Positions 1 through 11,577 of a stretch of DNA of 64,000 nucleotides are shown here, in pieces; positions within the stretch are counted from its first letter, which is position 1; the number at the start of each line of letters is the position of its first letter. The notes beneath the pieces are model-generated. The model did not search any database. It saw only the letters and a list, made by a program, of their open reading frames with translations, and was not told the DNA's origin. Source of the stretch: Gordius sp. MW1 (Eukaryota; Nematomorpha; Gordioida; Gordea; Gordiidae); assembly GCA_964036665.1 (NCBI GenBank), contig OZ038529.1, positions 9,904,501 to 9,968,500 on the forward strand, given 5' to 3'. Both the position numbers and the translations under genes were made by a program.

Positions 1-115
1 GTTAAATTCGAACGCGCTCATCAAAAAAGGAACGCGTTCACGTTCAAAGTTCACAAAAAAAGGAACGCCGTTCAATTTTTCAAAAAATTTGAACGCGTTT
101 ATTCGCAACACTACT
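1..115. mobile_element. right end of a hAT-like non-autonomous element
   Basis: The window opens inside a repeat made of short GAACGCGTTC-type subterminal motifs. It ends in a terminus reading, on the minus strand, TAGTGTTGCGAATAAACG. Dense subterminal motifs and a TAGTG-type end are usual for hAT MITEs. The other end lies outside the window, so size and target duplication cannot be checked. Confidence 0.4.
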
Positions 116-839
116 AAAAACAGATTCAGTTATTTTCCTACAGTAACTAGTTACGATTAAGGTCACTCATTTAAATTTTTCGCGACTCAATAGAACAATT
201 TTATTAAGATAAATAATCAAATTTTCCTATAAAAATGATTCGATTTTAAAAGGACATTAGATTACGTTCTAATACCTCCTGCGCTTTTTACTAAGTTTAT
301 CGAGACTTAAAAGGCGCTCGACGGTAGTAGTACATTAAATTTGATAAAAAGTTGGTTTAATCTATTTAGATTATTGTAGTCCTTTTAAAAAACCTTGTCT
401 TGAATTTTAAATATATGGATGCATTCATGAAATTCCAATTTTGTAAGATTAAAAATGCCATGCTGGTGGATTCGACCTCTTCTTAACTTTGCTCGTGGTG
501 GGTAATCAAAGAGTTCGTATAATTTAAAGTATTTTCTCTAATCGGATTCAAGTCCTTTGTTTCAAATATTGGTGGTAAAATTATTGCAACGAGTTTATAT
601 ATTCTATAAATTGGGAATTAATTAATTTAAAATGAAATTAAAAGGTATATTTGTAACTTTTATTAACCCTTTTAAATATAGCCACTTTCAACCAATAAAG
701 ATTACCGTTCGTTAGAATAGCTAAATAAAATAACAGTTAAGAGGATTTATAGTTAGAATAAATCTTAAAGTTTCAATACTCTGACTATATATACTTAATA
801 ATTAATATATATAACAGATTTTGTTCATAATGAAAATAA
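116..839. other. AT-rich intergenic DNA, nothing recognised
   Basis: No coding signal, RNA gene or clear repeat structure was seen here. The sequence is AT-rich with short homopolymer runs. Confidence 0.5.
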
Positions 840-1345
840 AATAGCTTTCTTCAACAGATATTTGTCGACAGTATCAATAAATGTATAAGCCAAGCACACA
901 ACAAGGGGTGGGACACAACAAGGGAGCGGCAGTGGAAGAGATGGAGAGAGATTTGGTGAAGGGAGATAGTGATGTGTTATTAAACATTGCAATATGTACT
1001 CTGTTTTACCATACATAGTGAGAGGAATTTTAATGAAGGGAGGGAGGTTCAAATAAATGTTGATAAAACTAAAAGTAATAATGAAAAAAAATATGTTCAT
1101 ATAGACAAATAAATGGTCTATATAATTATATAAACATTAATAAATATAATATTAAAATGGCGTGGGAAGAATAGCCTCAAAAAACGTTAGAAAGGCCATT
1201 TTTGCTCACAAAATCTGGACGACAGGGGAAAAAAGCATATAATTCTTAGCGTAAATATCTCTATCAAAACTATTGTCAGATCACGGGATACAATCACAAA
1301 GTTAATATTTGTAGATCTGTGAAATTATGTGAAACTCTACATGGA
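840..1345 (+). repeat. diverged half-copy of the 4713-5608 palindrome family
   Basis: The segment follows the right half of the palindrome at 4713-5608 in the same order. It has a purine-rich GAGAGAGAT block, a CATACATAGTG block, a 'taatattaaaatggcgtg' block, a 'cctcaaaaa' block and a terminal TTTGTAGATCTGTG. Similarity is patchy, so this is an old copy. The short minus-strand ORF over it (1100-825) lies wholly within repeat DNA. Confidence 0.5.
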
Positions 1346-4300
1346 CCCTTATTGTGCAAGAGATACAAACTGACAACTAAGATAACATTTTGCTTGGCTT
1401 TGGCGATATACTCAATATCTAATTTGATTAGGCGTATATAATTAAAAAAATTATGTAACTAGAAAGATTTATTAATTTAAAAATTGACTGATAAACGTTG
1501 TGTAGATTTCACATTCATAAATAATTTCTTCTTTGATAAATAATTCGTATTGTTGCAAATCGTAAAATTATTCATCACCAATTACATAAAATCCCACCAT
1601 TTTTTGAAACATTGAATTTTCAGTTATTAGCAATTTATGTAATATTTGAGAATTTAATTATAACTAACTCAAGTTTAAAAGTATTGCCACTGAAACATAA
1701 ATGTGCAAGCCGTTATTTATTACTTGACAATATTACAATTTATACGATTATAACTTATACAATTTCTATACACGCATATGTAGAGTTAAAAGACAGCAAT
1801 CAGTTAACATTATTTTATAAATTAATCTCAAACTTTTATTAATATAAAAACTTATACATAAGTGACTTTTAATATAACTTTAAAAAAATATTTTCTTTAT
1901 ATATCTTTATGATTTTCATATTTTTTAATTCTAATAATCTAGTGTGCAAAAGGTGTTGTTTATTTTAAAAGTCAGGATTTCTGATACTTCGCTTTTAATT
2001 ATATACAAATGGTTCAAAATTAATATAATAAAAAGCTTTGTCTTTCGATCTATGTATTTAAAAAAACCAATGCTTCCGATCTCTCTAGTTCACAGAATTT
2101 TTGAAATTTTTAACAGTAAAACTTAATTTTTGATAATTTAAATCTAAAATGTAACATTTTATATATTTATATTTATTACAAGCTTTAATATTTATAGAGC
2201 TTATAGTGTTAATGATTAAATAAAATTTTACGCTTGTAAAAGAGATTTTTTTGGAACATTTATCCTTTTATTTTGATAATATATTTTTGAGTCAAATACG
2301 AAATCAAATATTTATATAATGGCGTTATCAAGCTCGTAAGCGAAACATTTGTTGAATATTGCTGGTTGGTTAACACCAACAAGGATTAATGTTTAGGGTG
2401 GTGCACCCCAGCAAGTATAAAATATTGCTGAGTGATCTAAGACATACTCTCGTTCAAGCCTGATGAGCGGCCAATTCATGGCAGGTTGGGTCCACATATA
2501 TTCCCCATTGACAGCGTACTACATACATATTATGCTTCCTGCTCCTACACATTGTGCGAGCTCAATGCTAGGAATATTTATCCGAAATCCAAAATCAATT
2601 AAGCCGTTCTTCAAAGAGAGCTGCTAACGCCTCGATTTCGTTAGTCAGTCATCGGAGCCTACGTGGGCACTAACGACAATTAGAAACGCACATGTCCTAT
2701 TTCCTGGTTTGAATTCCAACATTTAATAAACTTAAATCCGATTTCCAATAACTGACTTCCATCCTTAGAATTTAACCAGTTTGTATGCATATTAATAATT
2801 GACTGGCCTTTATATAATTCATCTCTTGGATGACATTTAATATAATTTACGTTTAAAAAATAGAATTCATAGATTGGAGCAAGGCGATCAGAGTCTCTAT
2901 TCTACTGACAGGCATTTGCTCTCTTTCAAACCCTAAACCGGCGCAAAAACTCTAAGCCTAACTTTATAAATAAATAGTATACTTAGGTTCACTTTAACAA
3001 ATAAATTTTATTAACATTATTTTCGGCTATTTAAATGAGTGATAAAGCTTTGTAAATATATTAATGCATTGTTGAAAAACGTATAAAACTCGAATAACCA
3101 TTTGTCTATATATATATATTTGCAGTATTATCCGCGTTATAAAACCTGGAATACCTCATTTTCAACAACAACCTTTTTATATTTAGGCATAAATGGAAGC
3201 TCTAAGCTTTATTGGCTCTTAAATGGTAGCGAATATTTAGCTTTTATGATGAAAGGCTAACATTGGCCTTTGTGATTAAAAGCTAACACCTGCTAATAAC
3301 TCCTTTCCCTGATTTTATTGAACACTTCTCTTGTGTATGAATGTATTTGCCATCTTTACAGGATTGTTCTGTTTATTAAATATAAAAGATGCTAATGCTT
3401 ATGATTTTCCTCTTTCTAAATAATAAGAAGGTATGTTTAATTACCTCCATCACAAATATAATTTATCTCCGACATTTGAGAGTGACAAAACTGAACGTAT
3501 TTTAACTTTCTCTTTATTATAGTAATAGATCTAGTAATTAAAGAATCTAATTAAATTACTTAATCTCATGCAGGTGTTATTATTGCCTCATCTCTACTAC
3601 GTTACAATCTGTGGATAGATTTGGATTAAATAAAGAGAAATTTTGAATAAATGTTAGCAATTGGAATGATACACTTTATGTGCTAGCGTTACCATTGTCA
3701 ACAACCCAACGATTGTATCACTAAATGTTAGCTACGACACGTATAAATATTAAAAAGCTTATTTATATATTTTTCATTTTTGCATAAAATTTTCGGGGAA
3801 AAGCTTTAACCACACTTTTTTGTCTTATTATCGCTACATGCATCAATATGGCAATAATAACAAATCATCGATAATGCTACTTTTGGTAAAATCCAGAAAC
3901 AATAGCTGTACTATTAATAATAACGTTCCAAATTCTAAGCAAAGAAGAAAGACCTTAATCAATAATCATAAAATTTTCTGCCAGATGCCATCATGGTCTG
4001 ATAACTAAATTGCCCACCAAACCCCGCCCGAACCCTTATAAGACTCCGCCCGGCAATACCCGAATCACTAGAGCCGTCCAACTGCAGGGTCTAAAATGAT
4101 GATTCAAGGATTAATTGTGACGTTTAAAAATTTTTGATTTAAATCTCGAATTTATTTTAATAAAAAAGTTTAAAAAAAATAGTAAACTATATAAATAGTC
4201 TCATTAAGCTTTCATTGTCCAAACTTGTTATGGTGCACGCCGGGGCCTACCTTAATTTACGACGGTTGTTTGCTTGGCCCCTAAGCCGAGAGGGCCTGAC

Positions 4301-4609
4301 TCTTTGGGTGTTTATTCTTTATTTTTAATGCAGCTTCTTATGAAATTCCTGACTACGCGCTTGATTTGAAGCATGACCCTCAAAAATATTCTTGCCCTGC
4401 TATTTTGGTTATGACATTTGTCGTTTTACGCCCACCTCCAAATTATTAAATTAACGAATTTACCGGCTCTTTGTTACGACCAGGTATTTCGTCATTAAAA
4501 TAACCTTTTAATTTTAAATTTTTGCAAACCAAATTTTCTGCACCACAGTGAGCCCAATAAGAAAAATAATACAATAAAGAAACTAATGTTTATTTAAACA
4601 AGAGAAGAA
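1346..4609. other. intergenic DNA, no gene recognised
   Basis: Only short AT-rich ORFs without family resemblance occur. About 2330-2960 is more GC-rich and less simple than its surroundings and might be an old LINE 3' fragment, but no domain can be read. About 4010-4090 has a few CCCGCCCGAA-like words resembling the GC-rich hAT MITE at 29811. No terminal repeats or target duplications were found. Confidence 0.45.
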
Positions 4610-4617
4610 GTACTAAC

Positions 4618-6474
4618 CAGGCGTGTAGCCAAGGGTAAGAAAAGCGGAATTTTTCCGTCCACTCCGCCAAAATTAAATTTTTTTTATTAATAACTAATTT
4701 AAATGGGTTAAATTACACAGCTCTACAAATTTTGACTTTGTGATCACATCCCGCAATCCGACCAATAATTCTGATAGAGAATTTTGCGCTGAAAAATAAT
4801 CTGTTTTTAGTTTTTTTCTTCAATTACTAGTTTTTCATATATACGAGGTTGAAGGTGCCAAAAATGCCCTTTATAAGCCTTTTTGAGGCAATATTGCCAC
4901 GGCATTTTTATTATTTAGTGAAAAATATTTATATATTAATGTAGATTAAAGTTTCATCTATAGGTCCATTAATTTATTTTTTTTGTTACACCTCTATATT
5001 TAAATTTATTCGAGTTTTTGTGAACCCCTTCCCCTTATCAAAATTCGTCCCACTATGTCTGGAAAAAGGAGTACATTAGAGTACATACTACACACGCGCT
5101 GTTTACTAACACATCTCTCTCTCCCTTTCTCCATCTCCTCCACTCCCGCCCCCATATCTATCCAAGCACACATGAAGGGGGCCGGAGTGGAGGAGAAAGA
5201 GAGGAGAGTAAGTGAAGGGAGAGAGATATGTGTTAGTAAACATCGCGTACGTAATATGAACTCTAATGCTCCGTTTACCAGACATCGTTGGACGAATTTT
5301 GATAAGGAGAAGGGGTTTACGCAAACGCGTATAAATTTTAATATAAGGGTGATATAAAAAAATAAAATAATGGACCTATAGATAAAACCTTAATCTACAT
5401 GAATATACTATTTTTCACTAAATATTAAAAATGCCATGGCAATATAGCCTCAAAAAGACTTAAATAGGGCATTTTTGGCATTTTCAACCTATATCTAAAA
5501 AACTGGTAACAGTAGAAAAAAATTAAAAAAATATTATTTTTCGGCGCAAAATTCTCTATCAGAATTATTGGTAGGATTGCGGGATGTTTTTTTTGTAGAC
5601 CTGTGTTATTATAGTTTAGTTGCATGAAAGATTTTAAGACATTAAAATACAGCATGATATGAAAGTCCACAAGATAAGGAAATATCTATGTAAACATAGG
5701 AACAAATGGAAACGAATGCTGAAAGGACTGACCACCAGCCTAGGTGACAAGCAGTCATAGAAAGAAGAAGAAGAAGATAAGGATCTAAAACATAATCTAT
5801 ATTTCTTTTTTGTAATTTAATTTTCAACTAAAAGCTAACACCCCACCATTATAATTTTTCCGCATTTGATTGTAAATTAGAAAAGAGTTTGGAAGATTTT
5901 TATCCTAAAAACACCAGACTCTGGTATTGCTAGTAAGTGGCTTAGGCTTTCGAATTGATTCAATTGAATAAAATTGGGATAAGGAATTTCTTTCTATTTC
6001 AGGTAAAATTAAATTTTGTGTAAAGTGTATTTGGATATTAGCTAAAACTTGTTTTTTCTATCTAAACACCTTTAATTTAGCTGTACTAAAAAATGTCAAG
6101 TAAACAGATTGAGTGACTGTATAATTTGGCTTATTAACAACTTGAGAATTTTTTTTTGATCAAACTTATAGAATTTTGCTTTGGTTTCCGCCATTAAAAA
6201 TTTGACTAAACTTTTAGTCATGTCTTTAGTTTCAACTAAATGACAATAATTTCTGCCGGATGAATAACTTGCATAAGCTTCATGTTCTTTTTTAAGGTAT
6301 AAATGCGATAGTAACTGCTCTGATTAATGAAGAGAAGAGATTTTTCCAAAGCTGGTTACATAGCGCCTTGAAGTTTCGCGTATATACGAGAAGTTTATTT
6401 TTGTTACTAAATAGATGTTTCGAATTTTTTTTAATATTTTCCTCCCCCTTGAGAAAATCCTGGCTACGGGCCTG
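4618..6474. mobile_element. non-autonomous hAT-type element with perfect 8-bp TSD
   Basis: The ends are imperfect inverted repeats, CAGGCGTGTAGCCAAGG on the left and CCTGGCTACGGGCCTG on the right. They are flanked on both sides by the same 8 bases, GTACTAAC (4610-4617 and 6475-6482). An 8-bp duplication with such ends is typical of hAT transposons. There is no transposase ORF. The termini belong to the same GCGTAGCCAGG-ended group as several shorter MITEs here and the decayed hAT at 6988-10467, which might supply transposase. A 0.9-kb palindrome occupies the left half. Confidence 0.8.
4713..5608. repeat. near-perfect ~0.9-kb palindrome (fold-back MITE)
   Basis: The left arm starts ACACAGCTCTACAAA and the right arm ends with the complement of ACACAGGTCTACAAA. 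The arms, about 440 bases each, mirror one another up to a centre near 5165, through pyrimidine-rich (left) and purine-rich (right) blocks. The opposed overlapping ORFs on the two strands are a by-product of the symmetry, not genes. It is probably a separate fold-back element nested in the hAT element; a weaker half-copy lies at 840-1345. Confidence 0.75.
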
Positions 6475-7319
6475 GTACTAACTATTGTCTTTCCCTCGTA
6501 TTATAGCGTGTTCTTTTGTTAACGGGTTTCACGCGCAATGGCAGTTGATTAGTGTTGTTATTTAGCTCGTCTTATTAACCTAAGCTATTGAAAGGAGTAA
6601 AAAGACTTAGTACCATCCCTATAACAGAAGTCTATAGTAAACAACGCTTGCCTACTGTAAGGTCCCCTTTTTATGATCATTTCTCCCCATGTTTTTAAAT
6701 CTTGGATAAAATTACTATGGGGCGAACGTTGTTATAACACAGCCACATGTGCCGTATTTTTTAGTTATACTTCTGAAGCTTAGAATTTTTATACATGATT
6801 ACAGAATCAACGTGCTGTCAACACTAACATACCCAACAAAATGTGAGCATATATCTAATGCACATCCAAGGCTCTATGACAAAATAATATACTAATGGTG
6901 GGAGCACCAAATTCACATAAAAAATCATCAAGGGAAAAGGAGACTAGACTTATGATACGACCATTTTATTCACGCCATAATATCACTCATTGGCGTATAG
7001 AGAGGGTTGTTTTTAGGTTGTAACACTACCCATGAGTTTTAAATAATATAATTTTTATATTGTATTTGCACACAAATATTACTGATAATTACAATTTATA
7101 AATTATTTTGGAAGTGTTCTTAAATTTTTCGTTGCTTTTTCTATTTTTTTATGTTCAAAATTTATAAATTTTATACGAAATTTAAATTTTAGATAAATAG
7201 TTCCCATCCCATTTCTGAAATTAATGTGAAACGATATTCCATTTATAACTACTTCCCTAAAAAAATTAACTTTTCAAAGGAGAAAAGTAGTAGCCAGGGT
7301 AATTTACAAATTATTTTAA

Positions 7320-7680
7320 TTCACTCTAGATTCTAGAAATTAGTTTAAAAAATGATAGTACTAATTCACTAAGAGAAGAAGAGGATCAGGTTAAGGTTAA
7401 CCAAACACTAGCGATTAGAGAGCAGGGTCATAAATAAATTATATAAGCTAAATATAGATTCTAGAATCTAGTTCCATAGAAAATGATTGTATTAATTCTG
7501 TAAGAGTACAAGAAAAAGAGGATAATCAAACACCAATCACGATTAGAGATCAAGGTAATTTACTCTTTGTTCAAACTCACTCTATCTAGAATTTAGTTTT
7601 TTAGAAAATGATAGTAGTACTAATTCTGTAAGAGGACAAGAAGAGGAAAAGGATTATCAAACACTATTCTAGATACTGCC
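7320..7680 (+). repeat. three ~120-bp imperfect tandem repeats
   Basis: A unit with TCTAGAAT-type words, then 'atgatagta(c)taattc', then 'agaagaagaggat' and 'caaacacta' recurs three times with small length changes. It lies upstream of the hAT transposase remnant, within the same element. The role is unknown; it could be expansion inside a poorly conserved N-terminal coding part. Confidence 0.6.
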
Positions 7681-8143
7681 AGTGTGAAGTCTAAAATAGA
7701 TATTAGTGAAGATATTTATATTAACAAAAAATAATCAATTGACCTGGTTATTTCTAATGAAAGAAAATTCCATTACAATAAAATAAGGGAAGCATTATAT
7801 ACTATAACTGTAGCTATAGTGTTTTGTGGCAGGCAAGGAATTGCATTGAGAAGTATTTTAATCTAAATGTTTAGTATAGGCTCTTTTAATAGGTCACCGT
7901 GATTATGGCCTGTTACCAGTTGAAAATCCCAGGATAAAGAATAGTAATGAAGGGAATTTCAGGGGGCTCTTGGTTTTACTTTCAAAGTTCAGCGAGAAAG
8001 TGAAAACTGATTTAAAAGAATGTCCGAAAAATGCTAATTACCTCTCACCTGGTATTCAAAATGAATAAATTTATATTATTAAACAACATATTCAAACAAA
8101 AATAGTTGCAGAAATTAATAAGTCACTCTTTTTTTCACTTCTC

Positions 8144-9151
8144 TTGGATGAGACAACGGATATATCAACACAAGAACAAATGGCTGTCGTTATCTGTTAT
8201 GTTGATTTGAAAACACAACCAACAGTGGTCAGAGAGGTCTTTTTAGAATATATCAAGATCAAGGATATGTCAGCAAAGAAGATGTTTGAAGTTGTGATGC
8301 AGACTCGTAAAGATCTTAAAATTGACATCACAAAACTTAGAAAGCAGGGTTATGATGGAGCCCCAGTGATGAGTGGCTATAAAAATGGGTTGCAGACTTT
8401 GTTTAAGAATGTGTGCCCTAAGGCTATATATATTAATTGTGCATCGCACAATCTAAATTTAACAATTACAGATTCTTGCAAGATTTCCAACATTAGGAAT
8501 TGTATGGGTAAGTTTATGATTGTTTTTATATTTAATTTGTTTTTTATAAACGGTGTTATTAACAAGATTACTGATTTTATAACTTCGCCGAAAAAATTAA
8601 ATCTCCTAAACTCTGTATTGCTATCTTTGTCAACCAATCCAAAATCCTTTAAATTAACAACACTTTGTGAAACAAAGTGGACCCAAAAACATAATGCTGT
8701 CAAAAGATTTCAAAAATTTACAGAAGACATTTTTACTACACTCGAAAAGATTTGTGAATGGGATGATGTAGAATCATCATCGAATGCAATGATTCTACTT
8801 TCATCATTGAAACATGGCCAATTTTGGTTGTCTCTTTATATGTTGAATCAAGTATTTTCCTATACAATACATCTAAGCAACTTGCAAAAGCTTAACATTG
8901 ATCTATCACAGGCAATGTATGCCGCCTATGCTATTTACCAAATCAAAGAATTGCGTAAAAATTCAGAAGAGGGGTTCCAAACTATTTTTACCAATGTTTC
9001 AACATTTGAAAAGAGTCATGATTTTTTCATCACTATTCCTAGAAGGACGTCCCTTCAAACATTAAGGTCCAATATAGAGACCACATTCCCCGAAGCTTAT
9101 TACAGGATCTCATTGTACAATACCTTTTTGGATTCTGTTTTAGCTGAATAG
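8144..9151 (+). pseudogene. hAT transposase remnant, RNase H-like core
   Basis: The 335-residue ORF starts MDETTDIST and continues with CYVDLKTQPTVVREVFLEY, then YDGAPVMSGYKNGLQTL and INCASHNLNL. These are the familiar core motifs of ZMYM1/DUF4371-type hAT transposases (catalytic Asp in LDETTDIS; C/H-rich 'CASHNLNL'). Downstream, 9184-9405 continues the domestication-type linker. About 9440-9540 encodes a dimerisation-domain piece with TCSNERCF, LKRLKTYLRS and TIGQER, split by stops and frame changes. A GTAAGT near 8505 followed by an out-of-family stretch could be a retained intron. The N-terminus and BED finger are not seen. Not a host gene. Confidence 0.75.
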
Positions 9152-9627
9152 ATGAACGATTAATTAAAAACCAACGAATACTTATGGGATTTGATACCCT
9201 CTTTATTAAAGACCCCGTTCAGCTCACCCCTCAAATATTGAATAATTTTTTAATCTTAGCTAAATTTTATGTAGATGATCTTGAAGGATCAGAAGAGCAG
9301 TTTGAATCCGATATTAAATCATGGTGTTCATCCTTTAAAACTCCAATTCAGATATATTACCTAGGAATGCATTGGATACCTTATCCAATCATCCCGCCAA
9401 ATTAGATCTTTATCCTAATATTAAGATTCTATACCATATATTAGCAACTTTACGTGTGACAACGTGCTCTAATGAGCGGTGTTTTACAGTGCTAAAAAGA
9501 CTTAAAACATATCTTAGAAGCACAATTGGACAAGAAAGGTAAACTAAATGGTTTTATTAATTTTTAATTTCAGGCTTAGCGGATTAACGTTGATCTATGT
9601 ACGCAGGCAAAATACTCCTAAAACTAA

Positions 9628-10233
9628 CCCTCGAGAGTATTCCTAAAAATCCCGAACGCGAGAGTATTCGTGGGGTATAACTCTACCCCACTTTTTAATT
9701 TCTTATAACTTTTAAAGTATTCCTTTAAAACCTTTGAAATTTTAAACATATGTTTATAAAGGCCTTAAGATTGATGGTACAAATTTTGACATAAATCTAA
9801 TTAACATTACAAAACTTATTAACAATTTTCTAGACCCCCATTTTTATTTTGGTTATTTTAGAGCTTTCCCTCATTTTACCTCTTGACATCATATACTTTA
9901 AAATAAATCAAAACAAACGTGATTTTTTATCAAAACAATGTTCAAAATGCATTAAAAATACAAATTGTAAAAGATATCTTCATACAAAAAAAACACATAC
10001 ATTTTTTCATATAGAAAAAAACTTACGTGAGAGTATTTGTGGGGTATAACAGAACCCCACGAGCCAAAAAAGTTTCTCTATATTAAAAAGTATTAAGCCA
10101 AAACCGATGAAATTTTTACCTAACCTAGTTCTTGATAAAATATTAAGCTACTGAAAAGGCCAGATTCATTTTAAATTGCGTTTTAAAATAATTTACGTTG
10201 GGTACCAAAATACCCCACGAATACTCTCGAGGG
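9628..10233. mobile_element. 606-bp MITE with TIRs and CTAA flanks
   Basis: It begins CCCTCGAGAGTATTC and ends with the exact complement GAATACTCTCGAGGG, with CTAA on both sides (9624-9627 and 10234-10237). Next to the ends are TGGGGTAT blocks, and a GCGAGAGTATTCGTGGGGTA block is repeated near the left end and again near 10025-10050. It is AT-rich inside with no coding capacity. A 3-4-base TAA/CTAA duplication would suit a PIF/Harbinger-type MITE. Similar words recur in the direct repeats at 24986-25603 and 28596-29202. Confidence 0.7.
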
Positions 10234-10928
10234 CTAAAGATGTTGTAAATGCGTTTCTATCTAATAATCGTCGATATTGATTTTCAATTTATATCATTTT
10301 TACATTGTGATTGAATATAAATAAATATTTGTTAGAATTTTACTTTTAGTATTTTATTATTTTTACGCTATTGTCACTTTAAACTTTTAGAAAAATATTT
10401 ACAAAAAAAATTTCGCCTTGAAAATTTTTTTAACACTACCCATGAGTAAATCCTAGTTATGCCTATGATCACTAGAGCAAACCCCTCGGATCTCCGGTAC
10501 GCCCGTTACATCACACAGATTAAGTTGCGATATGCAAGTATTAGGTCAAGCAAGACTACGTAAGTTCTGCTTCTCATCTTTTTGATCCATTTCTTTATTT
10601 TTTTTTACCTTTTCTTTGCTTCTTTAAATTTTTAACCTATTCTTTGCTTCTTTTAGAAATTCTGACTTTCAAAACTTTTAAGGTATTATCGTACCATTTA
10701 TGATAGGGAAGTTTTTAGGATCTATCACACACTTATTAATTAAAATAGCTTGGTTCGTTATGAGGTACTTAATTACAAATACCACCTACTTAGCGTTTGG
10801 TGTTGTTTGAAACATGCATACATGTAAACTTCCCTAAATGTTTAAAAATTTGAATTTTGTTGAATCTAAATTTTTAATTAAAAAAAGTATTTGTTTTTAT
10901 TTTATTTTAACAATAATAATATTGTAAG

Positions 10929-11090
10929 GCAAAAACATTATTGTGGAGAGATTCAGGGATATACTTCTTGTTGGGTTAAATCGTCCAGAAAAAAGGAATG
11001 CACTCACATGTGACATGATTAAAAACATATTTGAATCTTTTGAGATTCTTGAGCAAAACAGTTTAAATGCTGCAGTCATATATGGTATAG
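10929..11090 (+). CDS. enoyl-CoA hydratase/isomerase family, exon with N-terminal part
   Basis: This is the first recognisable coding exon of a crotonase-superfamily gene, whose products hydrate or isomerise acyl-CoA thioesters, usually in mitochondria or peroxisomes. It encodes the first strand and helix of the domain (VERFRDILLVGLNRPEKRNA, then LTCDMIKNIFESFEILEQ). An AG acceptor precedes it at 10927-10928 and a GTAAG donor follows at 11091. Together the four exons give about 227 residues against a usual ~255-300. The missing start lies in an upstream exon that I could not identify. The frame just upstream is closed, so the exon does not contain the start codon. The family is secure; substrate and exact orthologue are not readable. 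Confidence 0.85.
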
Positions 11091-11127
11091 GTAAGATCAA
11101 ATTAGTTGGGAGTTTTAAAATGTTAAG

Positions 11128-11198
11128 GTGGAAACTTTTGTGCAGGATATGATGTTAATGAATATAAGTATGGACACTCTCATTCAATAAAAAAATTG
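11128..11198 (+). CDS. enoyl-CoA hydratase/isomerase, second exon (oxyanion-hole motif)
   Basis: A 37-base intron separates this from the previous exon. The junction is phase 1 and gives YGIGGNFCAGYDVNEY, matching the family's G-G-x-F-C-A-G-x-D segment that supplies one oxyanion-hole amide. The donor GTAATT follows at 11199. The exon ends in phase 0, whereas the next exon needs phase 1. Family members also have roughly ten more residues here, so either a small exon is missed, the A-run at 11189-11195 carries a one-base error, or the gene is slightly damaged. Confidence 0.75.
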
Positions 11199-11289
11199 GT
11201 AATTTATTTTGGCAATAAATTTAATTTATAGTTTGATATGAAAAAATCAGGTAAATTGCTAGTCTAATACACCAAAAATTTTAATAAAG

Positions 11290-11577
11290 GAAAAGTGTCA
11301 AAACCGATTATAGCTGCTCTCAATGGTTATGCTGTTGCTGCAGGATTAGAATTAGCACTAATATCAGATTTAAGAGTAGCTGATAAATCATTAGCAATGT
11401 TAGGACTCTTAAATAGAAGGTTTGGCATACCATGTGTAGATGGTGTTGCTCAAATAATGTTACCCAGATTAATAGGATATGGAAGGTCCCTTGACCTTTT
11501 ATTAACTGGTAGGCTGATTTCTGGAAAAGATGCTTGTGATTGGGGACTAGTTAACATTGCTACTGAAGATGGTACAG
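11290..11577 (+). CDS. enoyl-CoA hydratase/isomerase, third exon (core)
   Basis: The exon encodes SKPIIAALNGYAVAAGLELA, then LISDLRVAD, LLNRRFGIPCVDG, PRLIGYGRSLDLLLTGR and GKDACDWGLVN. This is the core of the crotonase fold. NGYAVAAGLELAL carries the second oxyanion-hole glycine region. RRFGIPCVDG is the stretch before the trimer-contact helix, and LTGRLISGKDACDWGLVN is a very conserved strand-helix. Acceptor AG at 11288-11289; donor GTAAAG at 11578, phase 1. The intron that follows is about 12.1 kb. Confidence 0.9.

Larger units (their letters stand above)
6988..10467 (+). mobile_element. decayed hAT transposon (ZMYM-type transposase)
   Basis: The termini are CATTGGCGTATAGAGAGG at the left and, on the minus strand, CATAGGCATAACTAGG at the right. 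Both resemble the CATAGGCGTAGCCAGG ends of MITEs elsewhere in the window. Flanks share ATCACT, compatible with a worn 8-bp target duplication. Inside is a transposase remnant (8144-9151 plus pieces to about 9540). About 7320-7670 holds three imperfect ~120-bp tandem copies, and a 606-bp MITE sits at 9628-10233. The element is clearly inactive. It is the only member of this end-type here that still carries transposase sequence. Confidence 0.65.

Noticed and set aside
2330-2960. GC-richer patch suspected to be a gene or LINE end
   Set aside because: No ORF or motif could be read on either strand; left as unassigned DNA.
5055-5357. Overlapping plus and minus ORFs (100 and 72 codons)
   Set aside because: They lie in the centre of a palindrome, so both strands read alike; no family resemblance.
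8505-8552. Possible intron in the hAT transposase (GTAAGT donor)
   Set aside because: No AG acceptor with pyrimidine tract at the far side that restores the family sequence; left as part of the decayed ORF.
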